In this document: positions 47,705-56,944 of the stretch, one piece after another
Position numbering within the stretch: the stretch's first letter is position 1
Layout: each line of letters opens with the position of its first letter
NCBI RefSeq assembly: GCF_022662195.1
Contig: NZ_JAKMCS010000003.1
Coordinates: 335,755 to 399,754, forward strand
Direction: 5' to 3'
DNA: 64,000 bases
Source of the DNA: Aestuariivivens insulae
GTDB taxonomy: Bacteria; Bacteroidota; Bacteroidia; Flavobacteriales; Flavobacteriaceae
Program-made: the position numbers and the translations under genes
The notes under the pieces: generated by a model
The model's input: only the letters and a program-made list of their open reading frames with translations
What the model was told of the DNA's origin: nothing
The model's database searches: none

Positions 47705-49339
47705 TTATTTTACATCGACTTCGCAAACAAACAAGTTGTCTACACCGTTAAATGTATATACTTCACTTACTAGAAGTTTAAAGTACTGCACATTAACAGG
47801 GCTATTAAGTTTAATAACGAAGTGTTTTGCAGATGGTTTGTCTGGAACGCTATAATCTGCGGCATCGGTATAAGTTACACCATCTGTACTGGTTTGCACT
47901 TTTATTTGCTTTGGCAAGAAGTACCCCCCAGAACGGTCGCTATACATATAAATTTGATCGAAATTCTTCATTTCACCCATATCAAACGTTAATTCATGTG
48001 GTGGTTTTTCACTAAAACGATATGGATACCCTGAGTGCCAATACGTAGCAATATCACTATCAATAATATTTCCTATGGGTTGGCTGGAGGTATTAGCTGT
48101 CGCCGCCCAGGAGGAACGATCGGACAGTTCCCATGCCAAATAATCCAAGACAACATCATTATTTGGAACTTGTGAAATTAAGTCCATCGTAAATTCATAA
48201 CTATAGGCCTCAATACGTTCTCCGTTTTCAAAAATGATATTTAAGGTATTCTCCATGGCATCTTTAGCATCATCTTTATAGCCATTAAATAAATCGGAAT
48301 AAGGTATCTCTACACTAAATTCATAGAGGTTGTCCGCATTGGGAACCCCTATTTTTTTCACGAAGGTGACCATATCATAACTTTCGTTTACATTAGAATA
48401 TGGAAATCCGTCTTCTCCTATGTACAACGCTGTAGGCATAACATCTGCACTAAATGTACCCGACGCCATTAATTTACCGTTAGCATCATCTTTAATCACC
48501 TTATATGTGCTTAAGGTTACTCCAGGGCTTTGTGCATAATAGGCAATACCATCATTGGTTTTGTTAAAAACTTGACAAGTATTTAAAATAGCCGCACTAG
48601 AAGGAATTAAAAATACATTTTCTTCATTTCCATTTTGATAGGCCTGGTTACCAAAACTCATTAAGGATATTTTACTATCACTGCCTTTATGAGCCGCATG
48701 CGGTAAGTTAAGGGCATGCCCCAACTCATGAATTATACCTCCCAAATTTGCAGCTTTTAAAAGTTCCAATCCGTCAATGGTCTTTCCTGTTTCGGACAAA
48801 ACAAAATCTGGAGACGTCGCAAATCCAATTTTTCCATTTGCATAAAACCCTACACCACTATCCTTAAAGCCTAAAACTAAATAATGGTCACTGCTTTTTT
48901 TATCGGGTGCATCGGCAAAATAAGCATTTAACTCTGCTTTAATTTTGGAAGAATCTTGAGAATCATAAGACGTACTGGCTTCTGCTCCATCTATTACATT
49001 AATACGTACCTCTCCGTCTTGATTGGTCATTAAACCAAAGGTTTTGTTATAACCATTGGCTTTCATTTGCACACCATACCAGCTTTGTATAAACAACATC
49101 ATGTTGCTTACATTTTTGAAATTTTCATTGGTAAATTCCATATCGGTAGGCTTAAAGAATACCACATTAAGGGCATATTGTCCTTCTTGGTTCACTGACC
49201 ATATATCTAAAGGATTTTCTATATATGATGCTCCCGGAGATTCATCAATTTTTATAGCTTCAGGTTTATATATCACTGCATCTGGCTGACAGGAAACAGC
49301 AAGTAGAAATACAGTAAGTAATTTTAATATATTTTTCAT
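47705..49339 (-). CDS. metzincin-like metalloprotease with F5/8C domain
   Basis: This 544-residue lipoprotein has the lipobox LAVSC near residue 16. The zinc site is GGIIHELGHALNLPHAAH, matching HExxHxxxxxH, near residue 210, and a following SLMSFGN gives the Met-turn. The C-terminal 150 residues are an F5/8 type C domain (GNIIDSDIATYWHSGY, HELTFDMGEMKNFDQIYMY). It would cleave a glycosylated protein bound by the discoidin domain, which is inference. I chose the ATG at 49339 over the TTG two codons earlier. The next gene upstream is susD-like, 6 bases away. Confidence 0.8.
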   Translation of the reverse strand: MKNILKLLTVFLLAVSCQPDAVIYKPEAIKIDESPGASYIENPLDIWSVNQEGQYALNVVFFKPTDMEFTNENFKNVSNMMLFIQSWYGVQMKANGYNKTFGLMTNQDGEVRINVIDGAEASTSYDSQDSSKIKAELNAYFADAPDKKSSDHYLVLGFKDSGVGFYANGKIGFATSPDFVLSETGKTIDGLELLKAANLGGIIHELGHALNLPHAAHKGSDSKISLMSFGNQAYQNGNEENVFLIPSSAAILNTCQVFNKTNDGIAYYAQSPGVTLSTYKVIKDDANGKLMASGTFSADVMPTALYIGEDGFPYSNVNESYDMVTFVKKIGVPNADNLYEFSVEIPYSDLFNGYKDDAKDAMENTLNIIFENGERIEAYSYEFTMDLISQVPNNDVVLDYLAWELSDRSSWAATANTSSQPIGNIIDSDIATYWHSGYPYRFSEKPPHELTFDMGEMKNFDQIYMYSDRSGGYFLPKQIKVQTSTDGVTYTDAADYSVPDKPSAKHFVIKLNSPVNVQYFKLLVSEVYTFNGVDNLFVCEVDVK

Positions 49340-49345
49340 ATTCAA

Positions 49346-50998
49346 TTAATTTAAAGGTGGATTTTGTATTAATGATGGCTGCGCATTAATTTGTGCCTGA
49401 GGCACATACTCAACTACACGATCATCAGTTGGCAATACCATTTCATAAGGATTGGCGCCACTTAAATGGGTACCGGGATACCTTCTATCCAACGTTTTAT
49501 TATTTCTAAATATGTCGTATTTGCGATGACCTTCCCAAGCTAACTCCATTCGTCTTTCATCTAAAACAACATCTATCAATGTTTTCCCTGCTGGGAAATC
49601 GGAAGGACTGTTATAGGTTGGAATACCAGCACGAGCTCTTATGGTATTTACATCGGCCAATGCTAAGTTTACATTACCTAATTTGGCGTAGGCCTCCGCT
49701 CTATTTAAAATCACCTCTCCCAAACGAGATATTACTGGTGACCATAAGTGGCCGATCCCTTCTTGTAAAGAAGCTTTGGTAATATAAAATCTAGGATACC
49801 CATTTCTTTTTTCCATATCAAAATCTTTGGTGACATAGATTTTCGTACCATTAGAAGTGAAATAGTATTTTGTTTGGTTACCTTGGGTTTCAGACAGCAC
49901 TTCGTATTGTGTATTACCATCATCGAAATAGGTTTTACCATTTTCTACATAGGTATCCCTAAACTGGTATTTATACGAATTATCTACCCAATACACGGCA
50001 GGAATCAAGTTTCCATTATCATCTTCTAGATATTGTGGCCATATGAATGATCGTCTTACATCTCCTGGATTTTGATCATATAAATCGATAATGGGCTTAG
50101 AAGCATACATTTCTCCCCAACCTACACCATCAATTCTAGCATATAATGACCCAACAGCACGCCATGGGTTACTCTCGTTATATTCTGTTTCGGTGTATTT
50201 GAAACAAAATATGGTTTCAGGATTTTCTTCTGGTACCATTTCGAAATACTTTGGAAAATCGCTTGTAGATACCAAACTGAATTTACCAATAACTTTATTC
50301 GCATACTCAATGGCCTTATCATTTTGTTCCATATATAAATATACACGCGATAACAAAGCTTGTGCAGCTTCTTTTGTAGCAAAGATATTATCCTTTGGTA
50401 AGCTCATTAAGGATTCGGCCTTTAATAAATCTGAAACGATTTGATCGTAAACCTCTCCCACCGTAGCACGGTCTGGATTGTCATCTTCTCGTGTCGTTAA
50501 TTTAATGGGAACCCCCAAATTTGAAGTCCCTTGCGAATAAGGGCGTCCAAATACATTATTCATATAGAACAAGGCATAAGCCCTTAGAAAGTAATTTTCT
50601 CCTATTTGATGGTCTAAGCCTTGAGAAACACCTTCTTCGGCCATTTCAATAATTCTGTTACACCCCACAATAGCTTTGTAACCTACAGACCAAACGGTAT
50701 TGGTAAGGTAAGTGGTTGTAGAATTAAAGTAATTGTAAGTATAGAACAACGGGTTGGTAGTCGTTCCACTTAAAGACACATTATCGCCCGCATATTCTGG
50801 TATTCTATGGGTTTGGTGAATAAATCCAAAACCATTGTCATCTCCTTTCAAAATGGCATAGTTACCGGCAGTTGCAGATGCCAAAGCACCCTCACTTTCA
50901 AACAACTCTTCAGTTGCTATGGCATTATAAGGAAATCTATCTATATCACAAGCAAACAATGCCGTGGCTAATACTAATACTGCTATAAATTTTTTCAT
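49346..50998 (-). CDS. SusD-like lipoprotein, second locus
   Basis: This 550-residue RagB/SusD-family surface lipoprotein has the lipobox LFAC near residue 16. It has the N-terminal DRFPYNAIATEELF block, helical TPR region (YFLRAYALFYMNNVFGRPYS), and the C-terminal block VVLDERRMELAWEGHRKYDI ending in PQAQINAQPSLIQNPPLN. I chose the ATG at 50998 because the earlier in-frame TTG has no support. It lies 17 bases after the SusC stop. The substrate is unknown and differs from the starch SusD. Confidence 0.93.
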   Translation of the reverse strand: MKKFIAVLVLATALFACDIDRFPYNAIATEELFESEGALASATAGNYAILKGDDNGFGFIHQTHRIPEYAGDNVSLSGTTTNPLFYTYNYFNSTTTYLTNTVWSVGYKAIVGCNRIIEMAEEGVSQGLDHQIGENYFLRAYALFYMNNVFGRPYSQGTSNLGVPIKLTTREDDNPDRATVGEVYDQIVSDLLKAESLMSLPKDNIFATKEAAQALLSRVYLYMEQNDKAIEYANKVIGKFSLVSTSDFPKYFEMVPEENPETIFCFKYTETEYNESNPWRAVGSLYARIDGVGWGEMYASKPIIDLYDQNPGDVRRSFIWPQYLEDDNGNLIPAVYWVDNSYKYQFRDTYVENGKTYFDDGNTQYEVLSETQGNQTKYYFTSNGTKIYVTKDFDMEKRNGYPRFYITKASLQEGIGHLWSPVISRLGEVILNRAEAYAKLGNVNLALADVNTIRARAGIPTYNSPSDFPAGKTLIDVVLDERRMELAWEGHRKYDIFRNNKTLDRRYPGTHLSGANPYEMVLPTDDRVVEYVPQAQINAQPSLIQNPPLN

Positions 50999-51015
50999 TC
51001 TTCTCAATTTTTTAA

Positions 51016-54000
51016 TTAAAATGATAAGTTCACACCTAAGCTAACACGCTTTGAAACAGGGTATATCGTACCACTAACACCACCAATACCAACTTCTGGA
51101 TCTACACCGGTAAACCCTGTAAAAGTTAGAAGGTTATCTCCAGAAATATAGAGACTAGCGCTGCTTAGCCCTATAGCTTTCACCAAGTCGGGATCTAAAC
51201 TATAGTTAAGTGTTATGTTACGCATTCTTAAGAAACTACCATCTTCCAAATATCTTGAAGACGTTTTGTTGGAAGACCCATCGCCTCCATAATAGGGCAG
51301 CGGGTGTGTTGCATAATCTCCCGGTTGTTGCCAAATACTCCATTCATCTGGTAAAACCATTTGGTTATATGTAGGATAGGCTCCCGACGAGTCGAACAAC
51401 TCCCGAGTGGAATTATATATTTTACCGCCTTTAACAAAAGTGAAATTGGCGTTTAATGACAAGCCTTTATAGCTAAACTTGGTAGTAAACCCTCCAAAAA
51501 AATCAGGGGTAGATGTTCCTACTACTTGTCGTGTCGCTTTTTCAACATCGGAGGTTGTACTTTTTTCACCAGTATTTTCATCAATCACTTCCCAAAGTGG
51601 TTTACCTGTACTAGGATTTACCCCTAACCATTTTCTTAAATACCATGAGTTAGAATCCAATCCTTCGCGTCTTATCTTACTACCAGAAAACTGGTCTTCG
51701 CCTTGATACAATTCTGTGATTTTATTTTTATTGGCACCAATATTGAAACTAACATTCCAATTAAAACCATCAGCATTTTCAAATAGATCTAAATTAGCAA
51801 TGGCCTCTACACCTTCGTTAACTACTGCTCCAACGTTTTGGTATTGATAGCTGTATCCGGCAGTGGCTGGTAAGGATACACGCTGTATAAGATCGGATGT
51901 ATCGCGTTTATAATATTCTAGGGTTAATCCTAACTTGTTAAAGATTCGGGCGTCTATAGCCACATCGGTTTGATAGGACACTTCCCATAATAAGTCGTCA
52001 TTACCAAGCTGTCCAGGCGTAGTGGTTGGTGCAGCATTATACGTTGACAACAAACTGTAATAGGAATATTGTGGATAGTTAAAGGTAGGACGATTTCCCA
52101 CAGAACCATAACTAGCTCTTAATTTTAAGGCATTTACCCATGGCACGTTAAAAAAGTTTTCCTTGTGGATATTCCAACCTCCACTTACGGAGAAAAAGTT
52201 ACCATATTTATTGTTATCCCCAAAGTTTGAAGCGCCATCCCTCCTAATGGAAAACTGAGCCATATAACGATCGTCATATATAAGTTCTGCATTAAACAGG
52301 TACGATTGTAAGGCATAGTCATTTTTGGTCCCTCCTACATTTCCTGGCTCACTGGCATTATCTAAAATTTCTGTTCCTGACACTAAGTTGTACTTTTCGG
52401 CAAAGAAACTCTCATAAACATAATCGTTGTATTCATAAGCTGCCAGTGCATTAACCCTTAAGTTTCCAAAAGTGTTATTATAGCGTATCATTTGATTGGT
52501 AAAACGGGTAATACGCTTGGCATTAGAATTAGACAGTTCCCCATTTTTGGCTTTTCCAGCGTTGGAAAGCGGATCTGTATAAGACATCCCATTGGTCATG
52601 AATAGAGTATAACCATTTGTGGAAATGAATTTTACATTTTTAAACAAGTCTAACTCAAAATCAAAATCGGCAAATAAGTTGAACTCAGAGCCTTTGCTAT
52701 AATTGGTCTGAAGCCCCTCGTAATAGTTAGACTGATCTCTACCATACCATGTAACACCTGGCTCTTGTGGATTCCTTACATTTCCATTTTCATCAAATGG
52801 TTTGTCCCAAGGTAAATTATTATACATTTGATATAATGAATGCTGCTTATTATCTCGATTTGTATAATTTACGGCCAACTTGGGCTTTATGGTTAATTTA
52901 TCCATCACCTTAACCTCATGGTTAACCCTTAAGCTTAGCCTATCGTACTGATAGCCTTTTACGGTTCCGGTCTCATCGTAATAGCCAAGTAGCACAAAAG
53001 TTTTTGAGACATCATTTCCTGTCGATAATGTTAATGAATGATCTTTTATAACACCGGTTTGAGTCCCATTTTTCAACCAGTTATAATCGGTATTTAACAA
53101 CTCTGGTGTGTACCAACTCGGAATGGCATTTTGATTGGCAAACAATCCATAATAATCGTAAAGTTGTTGGGAGTTCATGACCTCAAAGTTGCCTTGATTA
53201 AATATTGAAAACCCTGTTTTACTGGATATGGTCAGTTGTGTTTTTCCTGTTTTCCCTCGTTTGGTGGTCACCACAATTACGCCATTAGAACCTCTAGATC
53301 CATATAACGACGTTGCAGAAGCATCTTTTAACACGCTAATGTTCTCTATTTCGTTAGGATCTAAATTAGGTACCGAATGTACAATAACGCCATCTACAAC
53401 CCATAAAGGATCATTGCTGCTGCTTATTGAAGACACCCCTCTTATACGAATTGTAGGTGAAGCCCCTGGTTGCCCAGACCCTTGAACCACTTGTACCCCC
53501 GAGGCTTTCCCCTGTAGCATGGTTGAAACATTAGGAGCTGTAATATCCTTTAGCTCTTCGGATGTCACTTTGGCTACGGAAGAGGTCACGTCTGATTTCT
53601 TTTTGGCCGTATACCCTACAACAATTATTTCCTGAAGTTCGGTGGTATCTTCTTTTAAAGTTATGGAAATACTTTCACTGTCATCGACCAAAACTTCCTG
53701 AGAAAAATAACCAACGTACGATACTACCAAGATAGCATACTTATTGCTTACTTTAATCGTGAAATTACCATCAAAATCTGTTTGTGTTCCATTAGTGGTC
53801 CCCTTTTCCAGTATGGTTGCTCCTGGCATGGGCTGACCGGATGGTCCTGTAACAACTCCAGAAACTTCTATTTGTTGCGCCTGGTCCAGCAGTGAAGTCT
53901 CTTTTTCCTTTATGAGTATTGCATCATTATCGGTTAACGTTACATCAAGGTTCTTTTGCGACAAACTTTGTTTTAGCAGTTTGTTCACACTTATTGTTCC

Positions 54001-54267
54001 TTTGTTGATTTTAACTTTTGGGAAGTCATTAAAAATTCCTTTTTCATAAAAGAACTTATAATCTGTTTGCTCCATAATCAATTGGAAGACTTCATCAACA
54101 GTTAATACTTTATCCTCCTCAACTTTAACTTTAGAGTTTTGAGAAACTAAATCATTTGGTGCCAGTGAAAAGACAAATGTGCAACATAAGAATATAAATG
54201 TCCTCATAATGATCATTAAAGTCCGTTTTCGTATTTGAAAACAGAGGTTAGTTAACTTAATTTCCAT
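51016..54267 (-). CDS. SusC-like TonB-dependent transducer with STN domain
   Basis: This 1083-residue outer-membrane transporter has an N-terminal signal sequence near residues 17-43. A secretin/TonB STN domain follows (LTVDEVFQLIMEQTDYKFF, KNLDVTLTDNDAILIKE), then a carboxypeptidase-D-like domain (VSGVVTGPSGQPMPGATILE). The plug has IRIRGVSSISSSNDPLWVVD, and the barrel ends LGVNLSF. The STN domain fits contact with the FecR-like protein encoded upstream, so substrate arrival can signal to the ECF sigma factor. The 199-base upstream gap holds no gene. Confidence 0.94.
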   Translation of the reverse strand: MEIKLTNLCFQIRKRTLMIIMRTFIFLCCTFVFSLAPNDLVSQNSKVKVEEDKVLTVDEVFQLIMEQTDYKFFYEKGIFNDFPKVKINKGTISVNKLLKQSLSQKNLDVTLTDNDAILIKEKETSLLDQAQQIEVSGVVTGPSGQPMPGATILEKGTTNGTQTDFDGNFTIKVSNKYAILVVSYVGYFSQEVLVDDSESISITLKEDTTELQEIIVVGYTAKKKSDVTSSVAKVTSEELKDITAPNVSTMLQGKASGVQVVQGSGQPGASPTIRIRGVSSISSSNDPLWVVDGVIVHSVPNLDPNEIENISVLKDASATSLYGSRGSNGVIVVTTKRGKTGKTQLTISSKTGFSIFNQGNFEVMNSQQLYDYYGLFANQNAIPSWYTPELLNTDYNWLKNGTQTGVIKDHSLTLSTGNDVSKTFVLLGYYDETGTVKGYQYDRLSLRVNHEVKVMDKLTIKPKLAVNYTNRDNKQHSLYQMYNNLPWDKPFDENGNVRNPQEPGVTWYGRDQSNYYEGLQTNYSKGSEFNLFADFDFELDLFKNVKFISTNGYTLFMTNGMSYTDPLSNAGKAKNGELSNSNAKRITRFTNQMIRYNNTFGNLRVNALAAYEYNDYVYESFFAEKYNLVSGTEILDNASEPGNVGGTKNDYALQSYLFNAELIYDDRYMAQFSIRRDGASNFGDNNKYGNFFSVSGGWNIHKENFFNVPWVNALKLRASYGSVGNRPTFNYPQYSYYSLLSTYNAAPTTTPGQLGNDDLLWEVSYQTDVAIDARIFNKLGLTLEYYKRDTSDLIQRVSLPATAGYSYQYQNVGAVVNEGVEAIANLDLFENADGFNWNVSFNIGANKNKITELYQGEDQFSGSKIRREGLDSNSWYLRKWLGVNPSTGKPLWEVIDENTGEKSTTSDVEKATRQVVGTSTPDFFGGFTTKFSYKGLSLNANFTFVKGGKIYNSTRELFDSSGAYPTYNQMVLPDEWSIWQQPGDYATHPLPYYGGDGSSNKTSSRYLEDGSFLRMRNITLNYSLDPDLVKAIGLSSASLYISGDNLLTFTGFTGVDPEVGIGGVSGTIYPVSKRVSLGVNLSF

Positions 54268-54466
54268 AAATTTGTTTGTTATTAGTTAGTTAAACATTTT
54301 AATTAATTGATAAAATTTTAGGGGATAGGGTCTTTACTTTGGCGGGTGAAACCTTATCCTTTTTTTTTAGTTCTTCTGTATCATTTATGTCATTAGCATA
54401 TATTTTTTTAATTATTTATTTAAGATTAAGGCTTTTATATTTATATCAAGCGCACAACAGGCGGCA

Positions 54467-55651
54467 TTATTTTAATATTAAGGTTTTATTGTCTATAACA
54501 TAGTCATTTATAGAGGTCGATTTTATTATAGACAAAATATCTTCTATACTTTGTTTTTTATCTAAAACTCCAACAAATTCAACGGATTCTAAATTTTTAT
54601 TTTCAAAAACCACATCAACATCATACCATCTGGATATCACTTTCATGATATCTTTTAAAGGCATGTCTATAAAACTAAATATGCCTTCTTTCCATGACAC
54701 TTCTTTTTTAACGTTAACTTTCGCAACTGTAAAGCTATTGGTCTCTATATTTAAATTGTATTGTTCGCTGGGCGTTAAGCTTTGTTTTGAAGTACCGTTA
54801 TCCACAACAACTTTTCCCTCTACCAGCGTTGTATAAATGTTAGTCTCATCTTTATAAGCCTTAACATTAAATTCTGTTCCCAAAACCTCTATTTCTTGCG
54901 AACGGTTTACCACTCTAAACTTAGCGCCGTTATGTTTTGTGCTTGGCGAAACATCGAAATAGGCTTCCCCATAAACTAATTCCACTTCACGTGTTTCTCC
55001 TTCAACAAACGCTTTAGGGTATTTTAATTCCGATTCTGAATTTAACCAAACCTGAGTGCCATCGGAAAGTTCTATGAAAAACTGACCTCCCCTAGGTACC
55101 GTTAGATAATTATAGACCGGCGCTTTCTTTTTTTGCTTACTCGCTTCATAAACGATCTTCTCTCCATTACTATTAACATTATTGGCCTTAAAGGTGTTTC
55201 CCTTTTCTAAAGCCACTTTCGATCCGTCTTCGAGTGTCAAGGTTGCCTTATCTGTGCCTGGCTCAATAGGTTTTGTATCAACAATTACCGGAATAACATC
55301 CTGATCAATAGATGCATTGAACAATCTATCCTTAAAAACAAATCCCAAGCCTAATACTATGATTGCCGCAGCAGCATATTTCCAAACATTGGACCATAAT
55401 GGTATTAATTTGTTCTTCGTTTTAACCTTAGACCTTACCCTATCCCAACCTTCTTCAATTTCAAATTTCTCATACTCGGCCAGATTGGATTGATACCAGC
55501 CTTCCGAAATAATTCTGGAATAAATTTGCCGGTTTTCTTCAGACTCCTCTAACCAATCATTAAGTTGCTTTTCAGCATGACTTTCCAAATCGCCATTGAG
55601 CTTTAGGGCGATTAGTTTAGATATTTCTATATATATATTTTCTTGATCCAT
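54467..55651 (-). CDS. FecR-family anti-sigma factor
   Basis: This 394-residue inner-membrane regulator has a cytoplasmic N-terminus and a single transmembrane helix near residues 90-107 (YAAAAIIVLGLGFVF). Its periplasmic FecR domain includes TVPRGGQFFIELSDGTQVWL and VELVYGEAYFDVSPS, and the C-terminal DUF4974-type domain includes FIDMPLKDIMKVISRWYDVD. By family it holds the partner sigma factor and relays a signal from the STN domain of SusC. It is divergent from the sigma gene, with 138 bases between them. Confidence 0.92.
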   Translation of the reverse strand: MDQENIYIEISKLIALKLNGDLESHAEKQLNDWLEESEENRQIYSRIISEGWYQSNLAEYEKFEIEEGWDRVRSKVKTKNKLIPLWSNVWKYAAAAIIVLGLGFVFKDRLFNASIDQDVIPVIVDTKPIEPGTDKATLTLEDGSKVALEKGNTFKANNVNSNGEKIVYEASKQKKKAPVYNYLTVPRGGQFFIELSDGTQVWLNSESELKYPKAFVEGETREVELVYGEAYFDVSPSTKHNGAKFRVVNRSQEIEVLGTEFNVKAYKDETNIYTTLVEGKVVVDNGTSKQSLTPSEQYNLNIETNSFTVAKVNVKKEVSWKEGIFSFIDMPLKDIMKVISRWYDVDVVFENKNLESVEFVGVLDKKQSIEDILSIIKSTSINDYVIDNKTLILK

Positions 55652-55789
55652 TTATTTTATAGATTACCATCTACCCTTTAATACAATTCAAAACAGAAAC
55701 ATGGGTATTCCGATTCAAAAAAAAATTAAAAAACTTTAAATTTTAGGCAATCTAGTTTCATATATTTACACCAATATGAACTTCCTTTA

Positions 55790-56335
55790 ATGGATTCAAC
55801 TCAAAACATACTTTCTGATATACAAAGCGGTGACAAGAAATCCTTCAAGGTATTTTTTGATGATTATTACCCTATCTTATGTTCCTTTGCCAATAAATAC
55901 CTTAAAAGTGAGGACCAAAGTAAGGATGTAGCCCAGGAAGCACTGATAAAGTTTTGGGAAAAACGTACAGAGTTTAACGATATTCGTGGTGCCAAAGGCT
56001 TTTTATATGTTATTATTAAAAATAACTGTATCAACATACTTAAGAAGTCAAAGCGTAATATTGATTTATCTGCTTTAAAGGAACTACAATCTGAATCGTT
56101 TTTTAAAACTAATTTAATTGACAAAGAAACCTTCAGGATTGTTAGAAATGCCGTTGACAATTTACCTCAAAGGCAAAAGGAAATTCTAGAGCTCTCATTG
56201 AAAGGGCTAAAAAACCCAGAAATTGCTACACAATTAAAGATTTCACCACATACGGTACATACGGCAAAGAAAAATGCCTATAGAAAGCTTAGGGAACTCT
56301 TAAAGGATAATTATTATTTGATACTTTTTATCTAA
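55790..56335 (+). CDS. ECF RNA polymerase sigma factor
   Basis: This 181-residue sigma-70 ECF protein has region 2 in residues of about 15-85 (YYPILCSFANKYL, DQSKDVAQEALIKFWEKR). Region 4 lies in about 120-175 (LPQRQKEILELSLKGLKNPE, with HTH ISPHTVHTAKKNAYRKL). There is no extra domain. It pairs with the divergent FecR gene and should drive the second SusCD locus. Its target promoter cannot be deduced from one window. Confidence 0.93.
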   Translation: MDSTQNILSDIQSGDKKSFKVFFDDYYPILCSFANKYLKSEDQSKDVAQEALIKFWEKRTEFNDIRGAKGFLYVIIKNNCINILKKSKRNIDLSALKELQSESFFKTNLIDKETFRIVRNAVDNLPQRQKEILELSLKGLKNPEIATQLKISPHTVHTAKKNAYRKLRELLKDNYYLILFI

Positions 56336-56439
56336 TACATTTTAAAAAATCATGGTTTCTCAATAAGGCAAGCTTACTCAAACTAATGCATTACTCTTTT
56401 TTGTGATTTTTGATTTATATGTCAATGGCATTTAAAGAC

Positions 56440-56503
56440 AAAAACAAGAAAGGTCCCCAATGTCTTGAAAGCCTTATTATCACTGGTGGAGAAGATCGGG
56501 CTC
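56440..56503. repeat. direct repeat copy 1 containing a tRNA-Ala 3' fragment
   Basis: This 64-base segment matches 56581-56644 at about 55 of 64 positions, with a period of 141 bases. Its right 19 bases (56485-56503), read on the minus strand, are the end of the tRNA-Ala T arm and acceptor strand, ending CTCC A, then CCA. So this partial copy carries an encoded CCA that the intact tRNA gene lacks. Between the copies lies a REP-like CCTTCGATAAACTCAGG. It is probably a remnant of site-specific integration at the tRNA or a local duplication. Confidence 0.8.
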
Positions 56504-56580
56504 CCTTCGATAAACTCAGGATAAACATTTCGGCAGGCTCAATGCATCGCTTCTCGCCCGATCCTAATCGCTTGCTTAAC

Positions 56581-56644
56581 AAAAACAGGAAAGGCTCCCA
56601 ATCTCTTGAAAGCCTTGCTATTGCTAGTGGAGAAGATCGGGCTC
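56581..56644. repeat. direct repeat copy 2 at the tRNA-Ala 3' end
   Basis: This is the second copy of the 64-base repeat. It overlaps the last 17 bases of the intact tRNA-Ala gene (56628-56644) and extends 47 bases beyond its 3' end. Identity between the two copies is perfect over GGAGAAGATCGGGCTC, the tRNA part. Confidence 0.8.
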
Positions 56645-56701
56645 GAACCGACGACCTCTTGACTGCCAGTCAAGCGCTCTAGCCAACTGAGCTACATCCC
56701 C
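56628..56701 (-). tRNA. tRNA-Ala (GGC anticodon)
   Basis: Read on the minus strand, the gene starts GGGGATGTAGCTCAG. The anticodon stem CTTGA / TCAAG encloses the loop CTGGCAG, giving anticodon GGC. The T loop is TTCGAGC. The acceptor stem has G3:U70, the alanine identity pair, with one U:U mismatch at pair 6:67. The discriminator is A at 56628. CCA is not encoded. An ORF-like reading over this gene ending in TASQAL is an artefact of the tRNA sequence. Confidence 0.93.
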
Positions 56702-56944
56702 TTTGCCTTTATTTACAGTGTTTACAAGCCTTTACAAACAGTTATAGCTTTTAAGCTATGGTACCATTAACCTGCAAAACTGCGCAAATATATACATTTT
56801 AATGCAAAAACCCACCACCAAAACCCACCACCAGTTAAAATAATTCTTAATCTGCCCAAGCATAAGAGATGTTTGGTTTTCATTCTTTATATTTGTAAGA
56901 CTTAACTTTTACTGTTGTGAATATTTTACCATAATTTATTTTCT

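Noticed and set aside
56410..56682. A 90-codon ORF across the direct repeats and tRNA-Ala
   Set aside because: It reads through the tRNA gene in antisense; its RARTDDLLTASQAL tail is the tRNA sequence translated, a common annotation artefact.
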